60,013 nt of DNA from Candidatus Halobeggiatoa sp. HSG11 (GTDB lineage Bacteria > Pseudomonadota > Gammaproteobacteria > Beggiatoales > Beggiatoaceae), in NCBI GenBank assembly GCA_030378105.1, contig JAUCGL010000008.1:1-60013 (forward strand), in the 5' to 3' direction. How positions within the stretch are numbered: position 1 is the stretch's first letter; the number at the start of each line of letters is the position of its first letter. The notes below the pieces were generated by a model. It had not been told where the DNA came from, made no database searches, and saw only the letters and a list, made by a program, of their open reading frames with translations. This document shows, piece by piece, positions 1 through 8,712 of this stretch. Position numbers and translations under genes: made by a program.

Positions 1-1
1 C

Positions 2-151
2 TTAACAAATCGTATTGAACGGTTTAATTGTACTATGAGACAACGGATTTCTCGCTTGGTTCGGAAAACTCTTTCTTTTTCCAAAAAGCTGTCAAATCAT
101 ATTGGAGCTATTTGGTTTTTTATTCATCATTATAATGATTCTATTAGGTAA
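2..151 (+). CDS. IS1-family transposase (InsB-like), 3' end only
   Basis: The frame starting at base 2 is open from the window edge and reads LTNRIERFN, then MRQRISRLVRKTLSFSKKL, NHIGAIWFFIHHYN and a TAA stop at 149-151. This is the conserved C-terminal end of IS1-type transposases (DDE superfamily), including the final helix with the IHHYN motif. The 5' part lies outside the window, so whether the element is intact cannot be judged. No terminal inverted repeat is obvious in the next 80 bases. The fragment abuts a dispersed repeat and a decayed helicase gene, so the left edge of the window is a mobile-element scar. Confidence 0.8.
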   Translation, partial: LTNRIERFNCTMRQRISRLVRKTLSFSKKLSNHIGAIWFFIHHYNDSIR

Positions 152-230
152 TTTTATACACCACTACTTTCTGGAGGACTACCAAGTTATGGAAGGAGGC
201 GGTGGGACGGAGGAGCTGCTGTTGTTCGAA

Positions 231-343
231 GTCACCCGATGAGACAGGACGTGTCGGGGCAACAATACGCTGTTTCGCTGAAAAATTGATTAGTTCACGG
301 AATATGGATGTTCCGTGGACATCATGAAATTTCTGCAAAACTC
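231..343 (-). repeat. Dispersed repeat R, copy 1
   Basis: On the minus strand this reads GAGTTTTGCAGAAATTTCA, then the ATGATGTCC, CGGAACATCC and GCCCCGACA blocks, ending in CATCGGGTGAC. The same blocks occur in the same order at 31625-31732 on the plus strand, and part of it again near 11891-11930. Similarity between the two long copies seems to continue weakly toward base 150. It has no convincing reading frame of its own, so short frames inside it are not called as genes. Confidence 0.75.
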
Positions 344-799
344 ATTAGATGATATTTTTAAAACGGCGGCTTGTTTACCAACAACACCGGCTTTGCCACA
401 TACGGATATTCACCATAAAATTGTTAAAAAAGGTATTGAACATTTGTTGGAAACTGAAAAAATACTGGTGGTGCTTTGGGTAAAAAAACTGGGGTACGTT
501 ATCGTATTTATGAGCGATTACAACATTATGTTAAAACTCAGGGCAGTTTATTGGAATCTGATCTGGACCAAGCAATTGATGCTGTTTATAAATATCCACT
601 TAGGCAGTCGGCAATTGATTTGTTAAGAAGAAAATTACAGAATAAGGTAACAGATGAATCTTTGGTTACTACTGTAGTGGATTTATATCATGATGATAGA
701 CTATGTATTATTCATGAGCATGAAAGGCAAAAAGAGCCGAAGATTTTGTGTTCGTTGGGGTTGAATGCGATGGAAACTACTCCTCCAGCTTTAAATTAA
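344..799 (+). pseudogene. C-terminal remnant of a large helicase-type protein, frameshifted
   Basis: Two overlapping frames together give one plausible protein tail: HKIVKKGIEHLLETEK in the first, then NTGGALGKKTGVRYRIYERL in the next, ending DLYHDDRLCIIHEHE and EPKILCSLGL. The break falls in the A-run at 457-462, where one base seems to be lost. A tail ending in an ExxIxCSLGL motif after a DDRLCI block is what I recall from large SNF2/DEAD-type helicases of restriction-like loci; that match is from memory. There is no helicase core in the window, so this is a truncated leftover, probably cut off by the repeat and IS1-type element upstream. It converges with the large gene ending at 811. Confidence 0.6.
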
Positions 800-810
800 C
801 CTGCCTAACA

Positions 811-3800
811 TTACCGTTGTTTTTGTTGCTTAATTTTACCACTTAAAACTTGGACAAGACGAAAACCTACATCAACATATTTTTTATCTCCAGCACTACG
901 AAATGAAACTCGTGCCATTTCTGGCTTATAACCCCAAGAACCACCACGCATAATATATTTTTTAGCATTCTTGGTACAACGCTTCTCACTACCGTTGTAT
1001 TTTTCTTCATAGGCGGAACAAGTCCATTCCCACACGTTACCAACTGTATCATATAGCCCAAAAGCGTTGGGTTTAAAAGAACCAACTGGAGCAATTTGTT
1101 TTCCACTCCATTTACTACCACTATCACGGCAATTGGCTAAATTAGTACCTATTTTATTACCCCACCAGTAATCAGTTTCTGTGCCGGCTCTTGCTGCATA
1201 TTCCCATTCTGCTTCCGTTGGTAAACGGTATTGTTTGCCTGTTTGTTGACCAAGCCATACTGCATAAGCAACAGCATCTATCCAAGAAACTAGTATAACG
1301 GGCTGATTGCCACGTCCCCAATTATCTTCTGGTTTTTTTCTATTAGTTGCTTCAGAAAATTTATCGTATTCAGCAAATGTGACTGGGTAACATCCCATAG
1401 CAAAACTTTTAATAGAAACCCAATAATCTTCATATTCTTCTTTCTTAGACAACAAGCGATTCATTAATGATTTTTTCAAAAGTGGACGTTCATTTTCACG
1501 CCCAGTACCTTGAATATCTCCCATCCGAAATTTCCCAGCAGGAATAATTACCATTTCAGGTCCTTCAGTACCATCTTGTAAAGAATCACAAAATATTTTG
1601 TATTTTCCTAAATTTTTTTCTCGTTGTTTTTTACGTTTAGCAAATTCATTTTGTAATTTTTGTTCTGCTTTAGCTAGACATTTAGTAACTTCTGCTTGTC
1701 TTGTTTGTTCTTCTTCTACAACTTGATGTTTAATAATTTCGTTTTGTTTTTTCTGTGCTGGTTCAGCTATTAGCTTTTGAGATTTATCTTGAGTTTCTTT
1801 TTGTGGTTTTAAACTATCCAATGCTTGTTGAAAGTAGTGATAACTATTTTCGCTACAAACTAAGATAACTTTTTTAAAATTATCATGTTTCTTCAAAAAA
1901 TTACTTATTTCTCTAATAGCAATTTCAGAAACTACTTCGGCAGCAAAAAATAATGCTTTTTTACTAATGTTACTTGGAAAAGCAATGGTTTTAATAGAAT
2001 TTTTTTCTGCTAAAGCTAAACAACTGGAATAACATTTAGCTAAAATTTCAGGCTCACCTTTATTACCATTTTTCCAATTAGGACCAACAGTATGAATAAC
2101 AAATTTAGCTGATAAGTTATGACTTTGGGTAATTTTAGCTTCACCATAGCTACAATATCCTAATTTCATTCGACATTCCTGATATAATCCAGCACCAGCT
2201 GCTCGCTTAATATTACTATCCATATCAGAAAAATCTACATTTGTAGGACTAACAATAGCATCTACTTTTTGTTTAGCAATATTTCCCTTGATAATTTCTA
2301 TTCTATTAAAAATATTTTCGGATGATTGTAGGATTGTTTTCTTGTCTTCTTCTTGAGCAATTACTCTTACAAGCCGAAATCCTCCACCAAGACTCCAATA
2401 AGAAGGTTCTTTTCCATCCCTATATGACGCACGAACATCATTTGCTTCATAGTACCAAGCACCACCACGACATACTAGTTTAATATTTTTTTCTACTTTT
2501 TCAATACATTGTTTTTCTTTACCAATATATTTTTCTCCATACTCAGAACAAGTCCATTCCCAAACATTACCCACAGTGTCATATAAACCAAAAAAGTTAG
2601 GTTTAAAATGACCAACTGGTGCAGTAATATCATTATTCCATTTACTACTACTATCACGATAATTAGTTAAATTAATACCTATTTCATTACCCCACCAATA
2701 ATCGGTTTCAGTTCCAGCACGAGCTGCATATTCCCATTCTGCTTCTGTTGGTAAACGATATTGTTGTCCAGTTTGTTGGCTTAACCATGCAGCATAAGCA
2801 ACAGCATCATGCCAAGACACACTTATGACTGGTCGCTTTTTTCGCCCAAAATCCATATCATCAGGTTTTGTTCTTTCTGTATCCTCAGCAAATTTATCGT
2901 ATTCAGCAAAAGTAACTGTATAACAGCCTATAGCAAAACTTTCTACATAAACTTCATGCACCGGTTGCTCATTTTCATTACCAGTACCTTGAATATCTCC
3001 CATTTTAAATTTACCAGCTGGAACAACTACCATTTTTGGGCCTTCGCTACTATCTTGCAATTTATCACAAAAAAATTGAGTTGATTGCTTGTTTTCCTCT
3101 GTTAATTCAGATAATAAAGCTTGAAATCTTGTGTCTTGGCGAACTTTGTAAAAATCAGAATCAGTTTTTGCTTTTTCTTTATACTTTTGAGGATTAAAAG
3201 AGATAGCTTTTTCTAAGTTTGAAATAGTCTGCTCAATTTGACCTTGAATAGCGTAATAACAAGCTTTATTGTACCAAGCAATATCATAATTTGGATTAAT
3301 TTGTAATGCTTTATCACAATAGGAAATAGCTTCATAATATTCACCTAAACGTTTTAAAACAGTAGCATAATCACATAATTCGTTAGGATTATTTTGATTA
3401 AATAATTCTGTTACTGATTTATCTTGAAAATTATTGTATACAGTTTCATCAGGTTGTTGCGTATTTTGTTTAAAACTATCTAATGCAGCTTGAAATTGTT
3501 TGTGAGTACGTTTAGTGCAAACTAAGATAACTTTTTCAATTGAATCATCATTTTTTCTCAAAAAGTTATTTACTTCATGTACAGCTATTTTGGCCGCTAA
3601 TTCTACTGGAAAACCAAATGCTCCAGTACTAATAGCAGGAAAAGCAATAGTCTTAATTGCATGTTTTTCTGCTGCAACTAAACAATTAGAATAACATTTA
3701 GCTAAAATTTCAGATTCACCTTTATCACCACCTTTCCAAATAGGTCCAACTGTATGAATAACAAATTGAGCAATAAGATCATAACCTTTTGTAATTTTAG

Positions 3801-6303
3801 CTTCTCCCGTATGACAAGAACATAATTTATCACATTCTACTTTCAACATTGGACCAGCCTGTTGATGGATTGCATAATCAACTCCACCACCTCCGGAAAA
3901 AGATTCATCAGTAGCATTGACAATAGCATCAACCTTTCGCCTAATAATATCGCCTTTAATAACTTCTATTCTATTAAAAATCTTTTCAGATACTTGTTGA
4001 GTTATTTCCTCTTTTTTATTTTTTTTAATTTCAAGTGATTGCTCATAAGGAGAGGTTTCAGATATTTCTTCCAACAAGCCTGACAACCGTCCAATCACTG
4101 TTTCGATATCCGGGCGTTTATCAGGATGTTCTTCTAAACAATCCAATAATAAATATTGCAACTCAGGCAAATCTGGTAACTTGCGAGGATGAGGAAAACG
4201 AGGACTTTCATTAGTTAATAGACGGTATAACGTTGCTCCAAATGCAAACACATCACTTTTTATGCCTGGCTGGCCATATTGAGTTTTACCTAATTGTTCT
4301 GGTGGAGCATAATCAAGCGTACCAAAAATCATTTGAGATAATTGACTTTTACCACTACGAGCCTGTGTAACAATAGCTTGTTGCTTAAGAGAAGTAGCAA
4401 CTCGTGCAAGTCCAAAATCAATAATTTTAATAATTACTTTATCTTCAACCTGTTTCAACAACAGATTGGCTGGTTTCAAATCCAAATGATAAACATCTGC
4501 TTTATGAGCAATATTCAAACCCTCAGCTACCTGTAAACCTATATCTAAACCAGCATCTACAGATAATTTTCCATGCTTATTTAACCAAGCCTCTCCATCC
4601 AAAGCATCCTCAATATATTCAGTAACAAAATAAGGTCTCTCCTGTTTAATTGAATCAACATAACCATAACTCAATGTCTTTGGTACATAAGGTCTTTTTA
4701 GATTTCGCATGATTAAAACTTCTTTAAAAACCTCTTCTCGCCGTCCTTTTTTACCTTCCCAAAAACATTTAACCACAACCTTACTCTCACGCCATTCATC
4801 ATGACACAAAAATACACAACCCATTCCACCAACTCCTAACAAGCTTTCAATGGGATATTTTTCAATATCATGTAAAGCAAAATTTGGATCAATATTTATT
4901 GCAGTTTGTAGCTCACTCAAAGCTTCAGAATATGCACCACGTCGTACCCGAACTTGAAATAAATTAAAACAAGCCAACGCCTTATCGCTATCACACTGAG
5001 CATAATCTTTAGCTTTAAGAAATAAATTTTCGGCTTCTTCTATATCGCCAGTTGAAGATAAAACGCTACCGGCCATAACAACCAATTGATTGTAATTAGG
5101 ACTATTTTTATTAACTCCTTTTAATTTAGCAATAGCTTCCTGAATTAAATCAAGACTATTGCTATTATGTTGAGTAAATTCATCTTTTGGTCTTATTTGA
5201 GTTGATAAATCAAAACGTTGCATTAAAGTTGTTAAAATATCTAAAATTTCTTCACTCAAATCTTTAGTAGCAACCACATCGGCATGAATATTTTCCAGTT
5301 GATAAGAAAGCTGGGAAACTTCCGTTAATACTCGTTCAACTTTAGTATCTAATAAACAAGACCAAGAATTAAACTGTTCTGAAAATTCAATTAATTGAGC
5401 TTGATTTTCCTGCCAAGCATTTTGGGCGGTTTGTAAAATTTGTGGAACTTCATCGACAGAATTTTGTAAATCTTGCAATTGTTGAGTAACTTGATTAGCT
5501 TTAGCAAAATCTCCAGCTTGAACTGCTTGCATAACTGCATTTTTTTGTTCATCTAGTTGCTGTTGAAATACTGTAACCAGATTGGTTTGAGCAGTTTCAA
5601 TATTACGTATATCTGCCCACAATCCTTCTCGTTGTAAGGCTGCTAAAGTTTGTTCAGCATGGCTATCTTTATGTAAAATTTGCCGAAAGAAAAATAAAAT
5701 TCCATTACCTAATAATTCATTTTGCCGCAAAAAATCTGCTAACATCGCATCTAAAGTTGTTATAGTTTGCAATTGTTCTAAAACCAGATCGGTAATTGCT
5801 AACATACTATCATGATTGATAATTTCAGCTAATTCAGTGTCAGTAAAAGGCGTGGCTTCGGCTTGAAATATGGGAGGTTGCGTGGATAATTCTTGAATTT
5901 GTTCTAATAATTGTTGGCGTAATTCTGGGATGGATTTATTATGACCTTCACATTTATTTACAAATGGTTGGAAATAGTTTTCATTAATTTTATCGGAAAA
6001 TTCACGTTCTAAAGCCGAATGGGTTATTTTTTTTAGAAATGCTAATTTTTGTTCCTGTGTGGCAAGACCGACAATTATCGCTGCAAGTGTATAGCTGTAG
6101 CTTTCTTGATAGATTTGAGCAATATCGTAAGGAGTAAAGTCAAAATGTTCTTTTAAAATATTAATGACTTTTGAGTTGGTAACAATACTATTATTCAGAA
6201 CTGATTTTGCTATTTGTCCGGCCGAAGTCGTCATTAAAGTCTTAATAACCGGACCATCTAATGTATTATTAATACTTGACCTTATAAGAGTTTTAAATGA
6301 CAT
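811..6303 (-). CDS. Giant Ser/Thr kinase - macro - FGE - macro - FGE multidomain protein
   Basis: 1830 residues. Residues 1-400 are helical and Gln-rich with coiled-coil character and match no family I know. A TPR-like stretch (about 400-480) leads into a Ser/Thr protein kinase (about 480-745) with glycine loop GVGGMG, catalytic HLDLKPAN, IDFG and a Y-APPEQ segment, so it should be active. Macro domain 1 (about 776-945) has the ADP-ribose-binding GGGGVD and STGAFGFP loops. TPR repeats follow (970-1060), then an FGE/SUMF1 fold (1085-1312: RLPTEAEWEYAARAG, GNVWEWTCSEY, GGGFRLVR). A second macro domain (1330-1500) has lost both glycine loops, a Lys/Gln-rich coil follows, and a second FGE fold ends the protein (1580-1822). 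Neither FGE copy shows the paired catalytic cysteines of formylglycine-generating enzymes, so ligand binding is more likely than catalysis. There is no signal peptide; it is probably cytoplasmic. It stands alone; the ATG start is the first in frame. Confidence 0.85.
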   Translation of the reverse strand: MSFKTLIRSSINNTLDGPVIKTLMTTSAGQIAKSVLNNSIVTNSKVINILKEHFDFTPYDIAQIYQESYSYTLAAIIVGLATQEQKLAFLKKITHSALEREFSDKINENYFQPFVNKCEGHNKSIPELRQQLLEQIQELSTQPPIFQAEATPFTDTELAEIINHDSMLAITDLVLEQLQTITTLDAMLADFLRQNELLGNGILFFFRQILHKDSHAEQTLAALQREGLWADIRNIETAQTNLVTVFQQQLDEQKNAVMQAVQAGDFAKANQVTQQLQDLQNSVDEVPQILQTAQNAWQENQAQLIEFSEQFNSWSCLLDTKVERVLTEVSQLSYQLENIHADVVATKDLSEEILDILTTLMQRFDLSTQIRPKDEFTQHNSNSLDLIQEAIAKLKGVNKNSPNYNQLVVMAGSVLSSTGDIEEAENLFLKAKDYAQCDSDKALACFNLFQVRVRRGAYSEALSELQTAINIDPNFALHDIEKYPIESLLGVGGMGCVFLCHDEWRESKVVVKCFWEGKKGRREEVFKEVLIMRNLKRPYVPKTLSYGYVDSIKQERPYFVTEYIEDALDGEAWLNKHGKLSVDAGLDIGLQVAEGLNIAHKADVYHLDLKPANLLLKQVEDKVIIKIIDFGLARVATSLKQQAIVTQARSGKSQLSQMIFGTLDYAPPEQLGKTQYGQPGIKSDVFAFGATLYRLLTNESPRFPHPRKLPDLPELQYLLLDCLEEHPDKRPDIETVIGRLSGLLEEISETSPYEQSLEIKKNKKEEITQQVSEKIFNRIEVIKGDIIRRKVDAIVNATDESFSGGGGVDYAIHQQAGPMLKVECDKLCSCHTGEAKITKGYDLIAQFVIHTVGPIWKGGDKGESEILAKCYSNCLVAAEKHAIKTIAFPAISTGAFGFPVELAAKIAVHEVNNFLRKNDDSIEKVILVCTKRTHKQFQAALDSFKQNTQQPDETVYNNFQDKSVTELFNQNNPNELCDYATVLKRLGEYYEAISYCDKALQINPNYDIAWYNKACYYAIQGQIEQTISNLEKAISFNPQKYKEKAKTDSDFYKVRQDTRFQALLSELTEENKQSTQFFCDKLQDSSEGPKMVVVPAGKFKMGDIQGTGNENEQPVHEVYVESFAIGCYTVTFAEYDKFAEDTERTKPDDMDFGRKKRPVISVSWHDAVAYAAWLSQQTGQQYRLPTEAEWEYAARAGTETDYWWGNEIGINLTNYRDSSSKWNNDITAPVGHFKPNFFGLYDTVGNVWEWTCSEYGEKYIGKEKQCIEKVEKNIKLVCRGGAWYYEANDVRASYRDGKEPSYWSLGGGFRLVRVIAQEEDKKTILQSSENIFNRIEIIKGNIAKQKVDAIVSPTNVDFSDMDSNIKRAAGAGLYQECRMKLGYCSYGEAKITQSHNLSAKFVIHTVGPNWKNGNKGEPEILAKCYSSCLALAEKNSIKTIAFPSNISKKALFFAAEVVSEIAIREISNFLKKHDNFKKVILVCSENSYHYFQQALDSLKPQKETQDKSQKLIAEPAQKKQNEIIKHQVVEEEQTRQAEVTKCLAKAEQKLQNEFAKRKKQREKNLGKYKIFCDSLQDGTEGPEMVIIPAGKFRMGDIQGTGRENERPLLKKSLMNRLLSKKEEYEDYWVSIKSFAMGCYPVTFAEYDKFSEATNRKKPEDNWGRGNQPVILVSWIDAVAYAVWLGQQTGKQYRLPTEAEWEYAARAGTETDYWWGNKIGTNLANCRDSGSKWSGKQIAPVGSFKPNAFGLYDTVGNVWEWTCSAYEEKYNGSEKRCTKNAKKYIMRGGSWGYKPEMARVSFRSAGDKKYVDVGFRLVQVLSGKIKQQKQR

Positions 6304-6581
6304 AATTATTTGTAAGATTTACATATTGTCCAAAAATTACTTACATCTCCTAAGTTTTTGTAACTGTTCTCCTTCCCCTAATTCAGGAATTGATTTAATT
6401 CCTATTTTTATGCACTACTTACTTAAATTAGATTTTGAAGTCCAAATTTTCAGGTTTGGAAATGTTTAGTTTTAATACAAATAAACCAAAGCTGAAGCTT
6501 TGAACTCCAACAAATTTTCCTTATCTTAATTGATTATATCTAATATTATTAGATATTTCAATATTTTGATTGGTAAAAAAT
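6304..6581. other. Non-coding region upstream of the giant kinase gene
   Basis: AT-rich with no supported gene. Bases 6427-6515 hold a loose inverted arrangement (GAAGTCCAAA ... AAGCTTTGAACTCC) that resembles the cores of the elements at 8476-8575 and 20683-20960, so it may be a decayed copy. The promoter of the 1830-residue gene must lie here, but no -35/-10 pair stands out. Confidence 0.35.
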
Positions 6582-6746
6582 TTAGTTACCACGATGATTA
6601 ACAACTTTCCATTCTGCTGGACCTTTTTGATGAATTGATTCACCAATACTATCAACAGCCACCATCACCGGCATATCCTTAACTTCAAACTCATACACAG
6701 CTTCCATCCCTAACTCAGGGAAAGCTAACACACGAACAACTCGTAA
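6582..6746 (-). pseudogene. C-terminal fragment of class I fumarate hydratase
   Basis: Reads RVLAFPELGMEAVYEFEVKD, then MPVMVAVDSIGES and GPAEWK. This is the C-terminal stretch of iron-sulfur fumarate hydratases (beta-subunit-like domain; compare the PELGMEA motif). The rest of the roughly 500-residue enzyme, including the cluster-binding cysteines, is absent. The reading frame runs upstream into the repeat at 6725-6810, so the apparent start codon there is spurious. Only about 50 residues survive; the functional copy must be elsewhere. Confidence 0.75.
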
Positions 6747-6810
6747 GCCGTATAAAGTTATAGTTCGTAACTCGTAGGGTACATAAGCGATAGCATCATG
6801 CACCTTATTT
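6725..6810 (-). repeat. Dispersed repeat S, copy 1
   Basis: The plus strand carries CTCGTAAGCCGTATA, then a CGTAGGGT block and AGCATCATGCACC. The same blocks in the same order recur at 42969-43041, right after the giant RHS gene. Here the repeat directly abuts the fumarase scrap, marking a rearrangement joint. Confidence 0.6.
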
Positions 6811-6886
6811 CTTAAGTTAATCTTGGATACGAACTTTCAGCCGATCAAGTGCGAAACTTATTTTCTACATTAAAACTATAAATATA

Positions 6887-8308
6887 TCATACAACTCTTA
6901 ATAGTTTCCCATCTCCCGGAGCCAACCAAGTATATAATACTTTGTCTGGTGTTAATTGTTCAGGAAATTTTGTTAATTGCCCTGTTGTACGAGAAACATA
7001 ACGAATCCGATTTGCCTGAATATCTTTAAGACTAATAACAGCCTGAGCAGAATTATTATAATCTAAATTAACAATCATTAACCATCCATTGTTTTCAGAA
7101 TCCTTAAATTCCCCAAGTAAAAATTCTCCTCCAGTTATTCTCGTTATTATACTTCCACCAGTACTAGGAAAATCTGGAATACCAAATTGAGATAATTGTT
7201 TATCACGGTATACTTGATATACATTAAGTGAAGTTAATTTAACCAAGTAAGGAATCAGTTTTTGCAAACCAAGATTGATATTGCGTACTGCATCAAATTT
7301 ACTAGTACGATAGCCGTAACGATCAAGAATACCGTTGTGAGCATTATCTAAATTATGATTTGTTGGCCATTCAGGAGACCTGATGTAAGTTGCATAGGTA
7401 AAATAAATGATACCACGACTACCATAAGCTAGACTGGTATAGACCTGCCAACGTATTTCTGCTGGAGTTGGGTCTCGATAATCAAAATGTGGGGTAGATA
7501 ATATAATACTGCAAAAAGGCGTGTTAGACTCTACAGCGTATTTACGGATTGTATTAAGATTAGGGAAATATCCTTGACGATTACAAGAGTTTGAATAAGA
7601 TTGTTCTTCACAATTCTTAGCTTGTAATAAAGCATAAAAGTCAAACGAAATTAAAGGCGGTTTAACTATTTCGACAAATTTTTTAACATATTCATCATAA
7701 TCTGGTGTACCAAGTTGTGTTTCTGAAGCAAAATTAGGAAATAAATTAGTATAAGAAATATGCTTAGGATCACGAGTACGAAACTCTTGTACCAATTTAG
7801 CAAGATTATCAAATTTTGCTAGTTGATTATTAAAATCATCATCAAGAAAATATCCATATAAAGATGAATAACTTGAATAATCGTCTATAACTTGTTGTAC
7901 AACTTGCTGCCAATTATTATTTGATAAATTTTCACAAGGTTTTCCATATAAACAAGACTTGCCATCTGGTAAATCAACACAAATACGTGGGTCACGTAAT
8001 ACAAATTTTAAACCGACTTCTTCCGCTAATTTTAATTGCTGTTTTCCAAAATCTGAATCAGGGCATCCGTTTGAATCAGAAGCCGAACCAGTAGCAATAT
8101 TAAACCCACATTCAACTATTTCTTTATAACTATCTAATGTTGGATGTGGAGACCCCCAAAAACTTAGGAAAAAATCCTTGGCACCAATGTTAGTTCCAGT
8201 TACCGTTAATTTTTGAGTTTGAGTTTGAAAAGCTGTTGCAGGAAATGTTGCTAATGCTGACATCCCGCCAATTGTTAAAGTAGTTTTTAAAAAATTTCTA
8301 CGTTTCAT
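6887..8308 (-). CDS. Tat-exported TIM-barrel glycosidase-like protein
   Basis: I chose the ATG at 8306-8308 because it begins MKRRNFLKTTLTIGG, a typical twin-arginine signal (RRNFLK) with a hydrophobic stretch and an ATA cleavage region, preceded by an AGAGAG purine run. The open frame extends 23 codons further upstream, but into a MITE target site. The mature part (about 440 residues) has alternating strand/helix blocks: FGKQQLKLAEEVGL, SLYGYFLDDDF, LISFDFYALLQ, IRWQVYTSLAYGSRGIIYF. This is the look of a glycoside-hydrolase-like TIM barrel, and GYFLDDDF and SFDFYA sit where catalytic carboxylates are usual. The C-terminal 110 residues look like a beta-sandwich. Substrate is unknown. It would be folded in the cytoplasm, then exported. 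It stands alone between repeats. Confidence 0.65.
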   Translation of the reverse strand: MKRRNFLKTTLTIGGMSALATFPATAFQTQTQKLTVTGTNIGAKDFFLSFWGSPHPTLDSYKEIVECGFNIATGSASDSNGCPDSDFGKQQLKLAEEVGLKFVLRDPRICVDLPDGKSCLYGKPCENLSNNNWQQVVQQVIDDYSSYSSLYGYFLDDDFNNQLAKFDNLAKLVQEFRTRDPKHISYTNLFPNFASETQLGTPDYDEYVKKFVEIVKPPLISFDFYALLQAKNCEEQSYSNSCNRQGYFPNLNTIRKYAVESNTPFCSIILSTPHFDYRDPTPAEIRWQVYTSLAYGSRGIIYFTYATYIRSPEWPTNHNLDNAHNGILDRYGYRTSKFDAVRNINLGLQKLIPYLVKLTSLNVYQVYRDKQLSQFGIPDFPSTGGSIITRITGGEFLLGEFKDSENNGWLMIVNLDYNNSAQAVISLKDIQANRIRYVSRTTGQLTKFPEQLTPDKVLYTWLAPGDGKLLRVV

Positions 8309-8334
8309 TAAGAATCTCTCTGAAAATTGTCTTG

Positions 8335-8472
8335 TTCCCAACGGCTCACTGCCATTTGCGTTAAGCAGGGCGAACACATAGGTTCGCCCCTACAATATTG
8401 AAATATATTGTGTTTTGTAGGGGCAGACCTGCGTGTCTGCCCTTAACGCAAATGGCATTGTTCCCAACGGCT
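8335..8472. repeat. MITE family M1, copy 1, with target duplication
   Basis: The element 8347-8460 has terminal inverted repeats: left CACTGCCATTTGCGTTAAG, right CTTAACGCAAATGGCA. Next to each end is an inner inverted block (GGGCGAAC / GGGGCAGACC type). It is flanked by the 12-bp direct repeat TTCCCAACGGCT at 8335-8346 and 8461-8472. It carries no gene. A homologous copy in the opposite orientation lies at 17257-17368. Non-autonomous transposition by an IS4-like transposase is an inference from the 11-12 bp duplication. Confidence 0.85.
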
Positions 8473-8475
8473 TCA

Positions 8476-8575
8476 TTCAAGCCATTAAGTTAAGTATATT
8501 TTGGAGTCCAAAGTGAAACTTTGCGTTATGTATTTTAAGATAAGAATCTTGACAAAGCTATGTTTTGCACTCCAA
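8476..8575 (+). repeat. Repeat family M2, uninterrupted copy
   Basis: Starts GCCATTAAGTTAAG, followed by TTGGAGTCCAAAGTGAAAC, then TTGACAAAGCTATG and a closing CACTCC. The same order of blocks is found, reverse-complemented, at 20683-20960, where the element is split by another insertion. Its left end shares the GCCATTAAGTTAAG inverted repeat with family M1; the right end seems to be lost. Bases 8576-8712, up to aroB, hold nothing else I can identify. Confidence 0.65.
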
Positions 8576-8712
8576 AAAAGCAAAAAGATATTCCAAATCG
8601 TTGACAACGAGATATTTGAAATTAGTAAAAAATTTGATAGTCGAGCTTTTATACTATAAATACAACATGTTTCGGTTCTTTTTAAGATAACTTGCAATGA
8701 GAATTGCCTGAT

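Noticed and set aside
144..338. 64-codon minus-strand frame next to the IS1-type end
   Set aside because: It runs through dispersed repeat R, which recurs without this frame being kept.
8309..8377. Upstream start for the Tat-exported protein
   Set aside because: It would place the twin-arginine signal 24 residues inside and overlap MITE sequence; ATG 8306-8308 gives a proper signal peptide.
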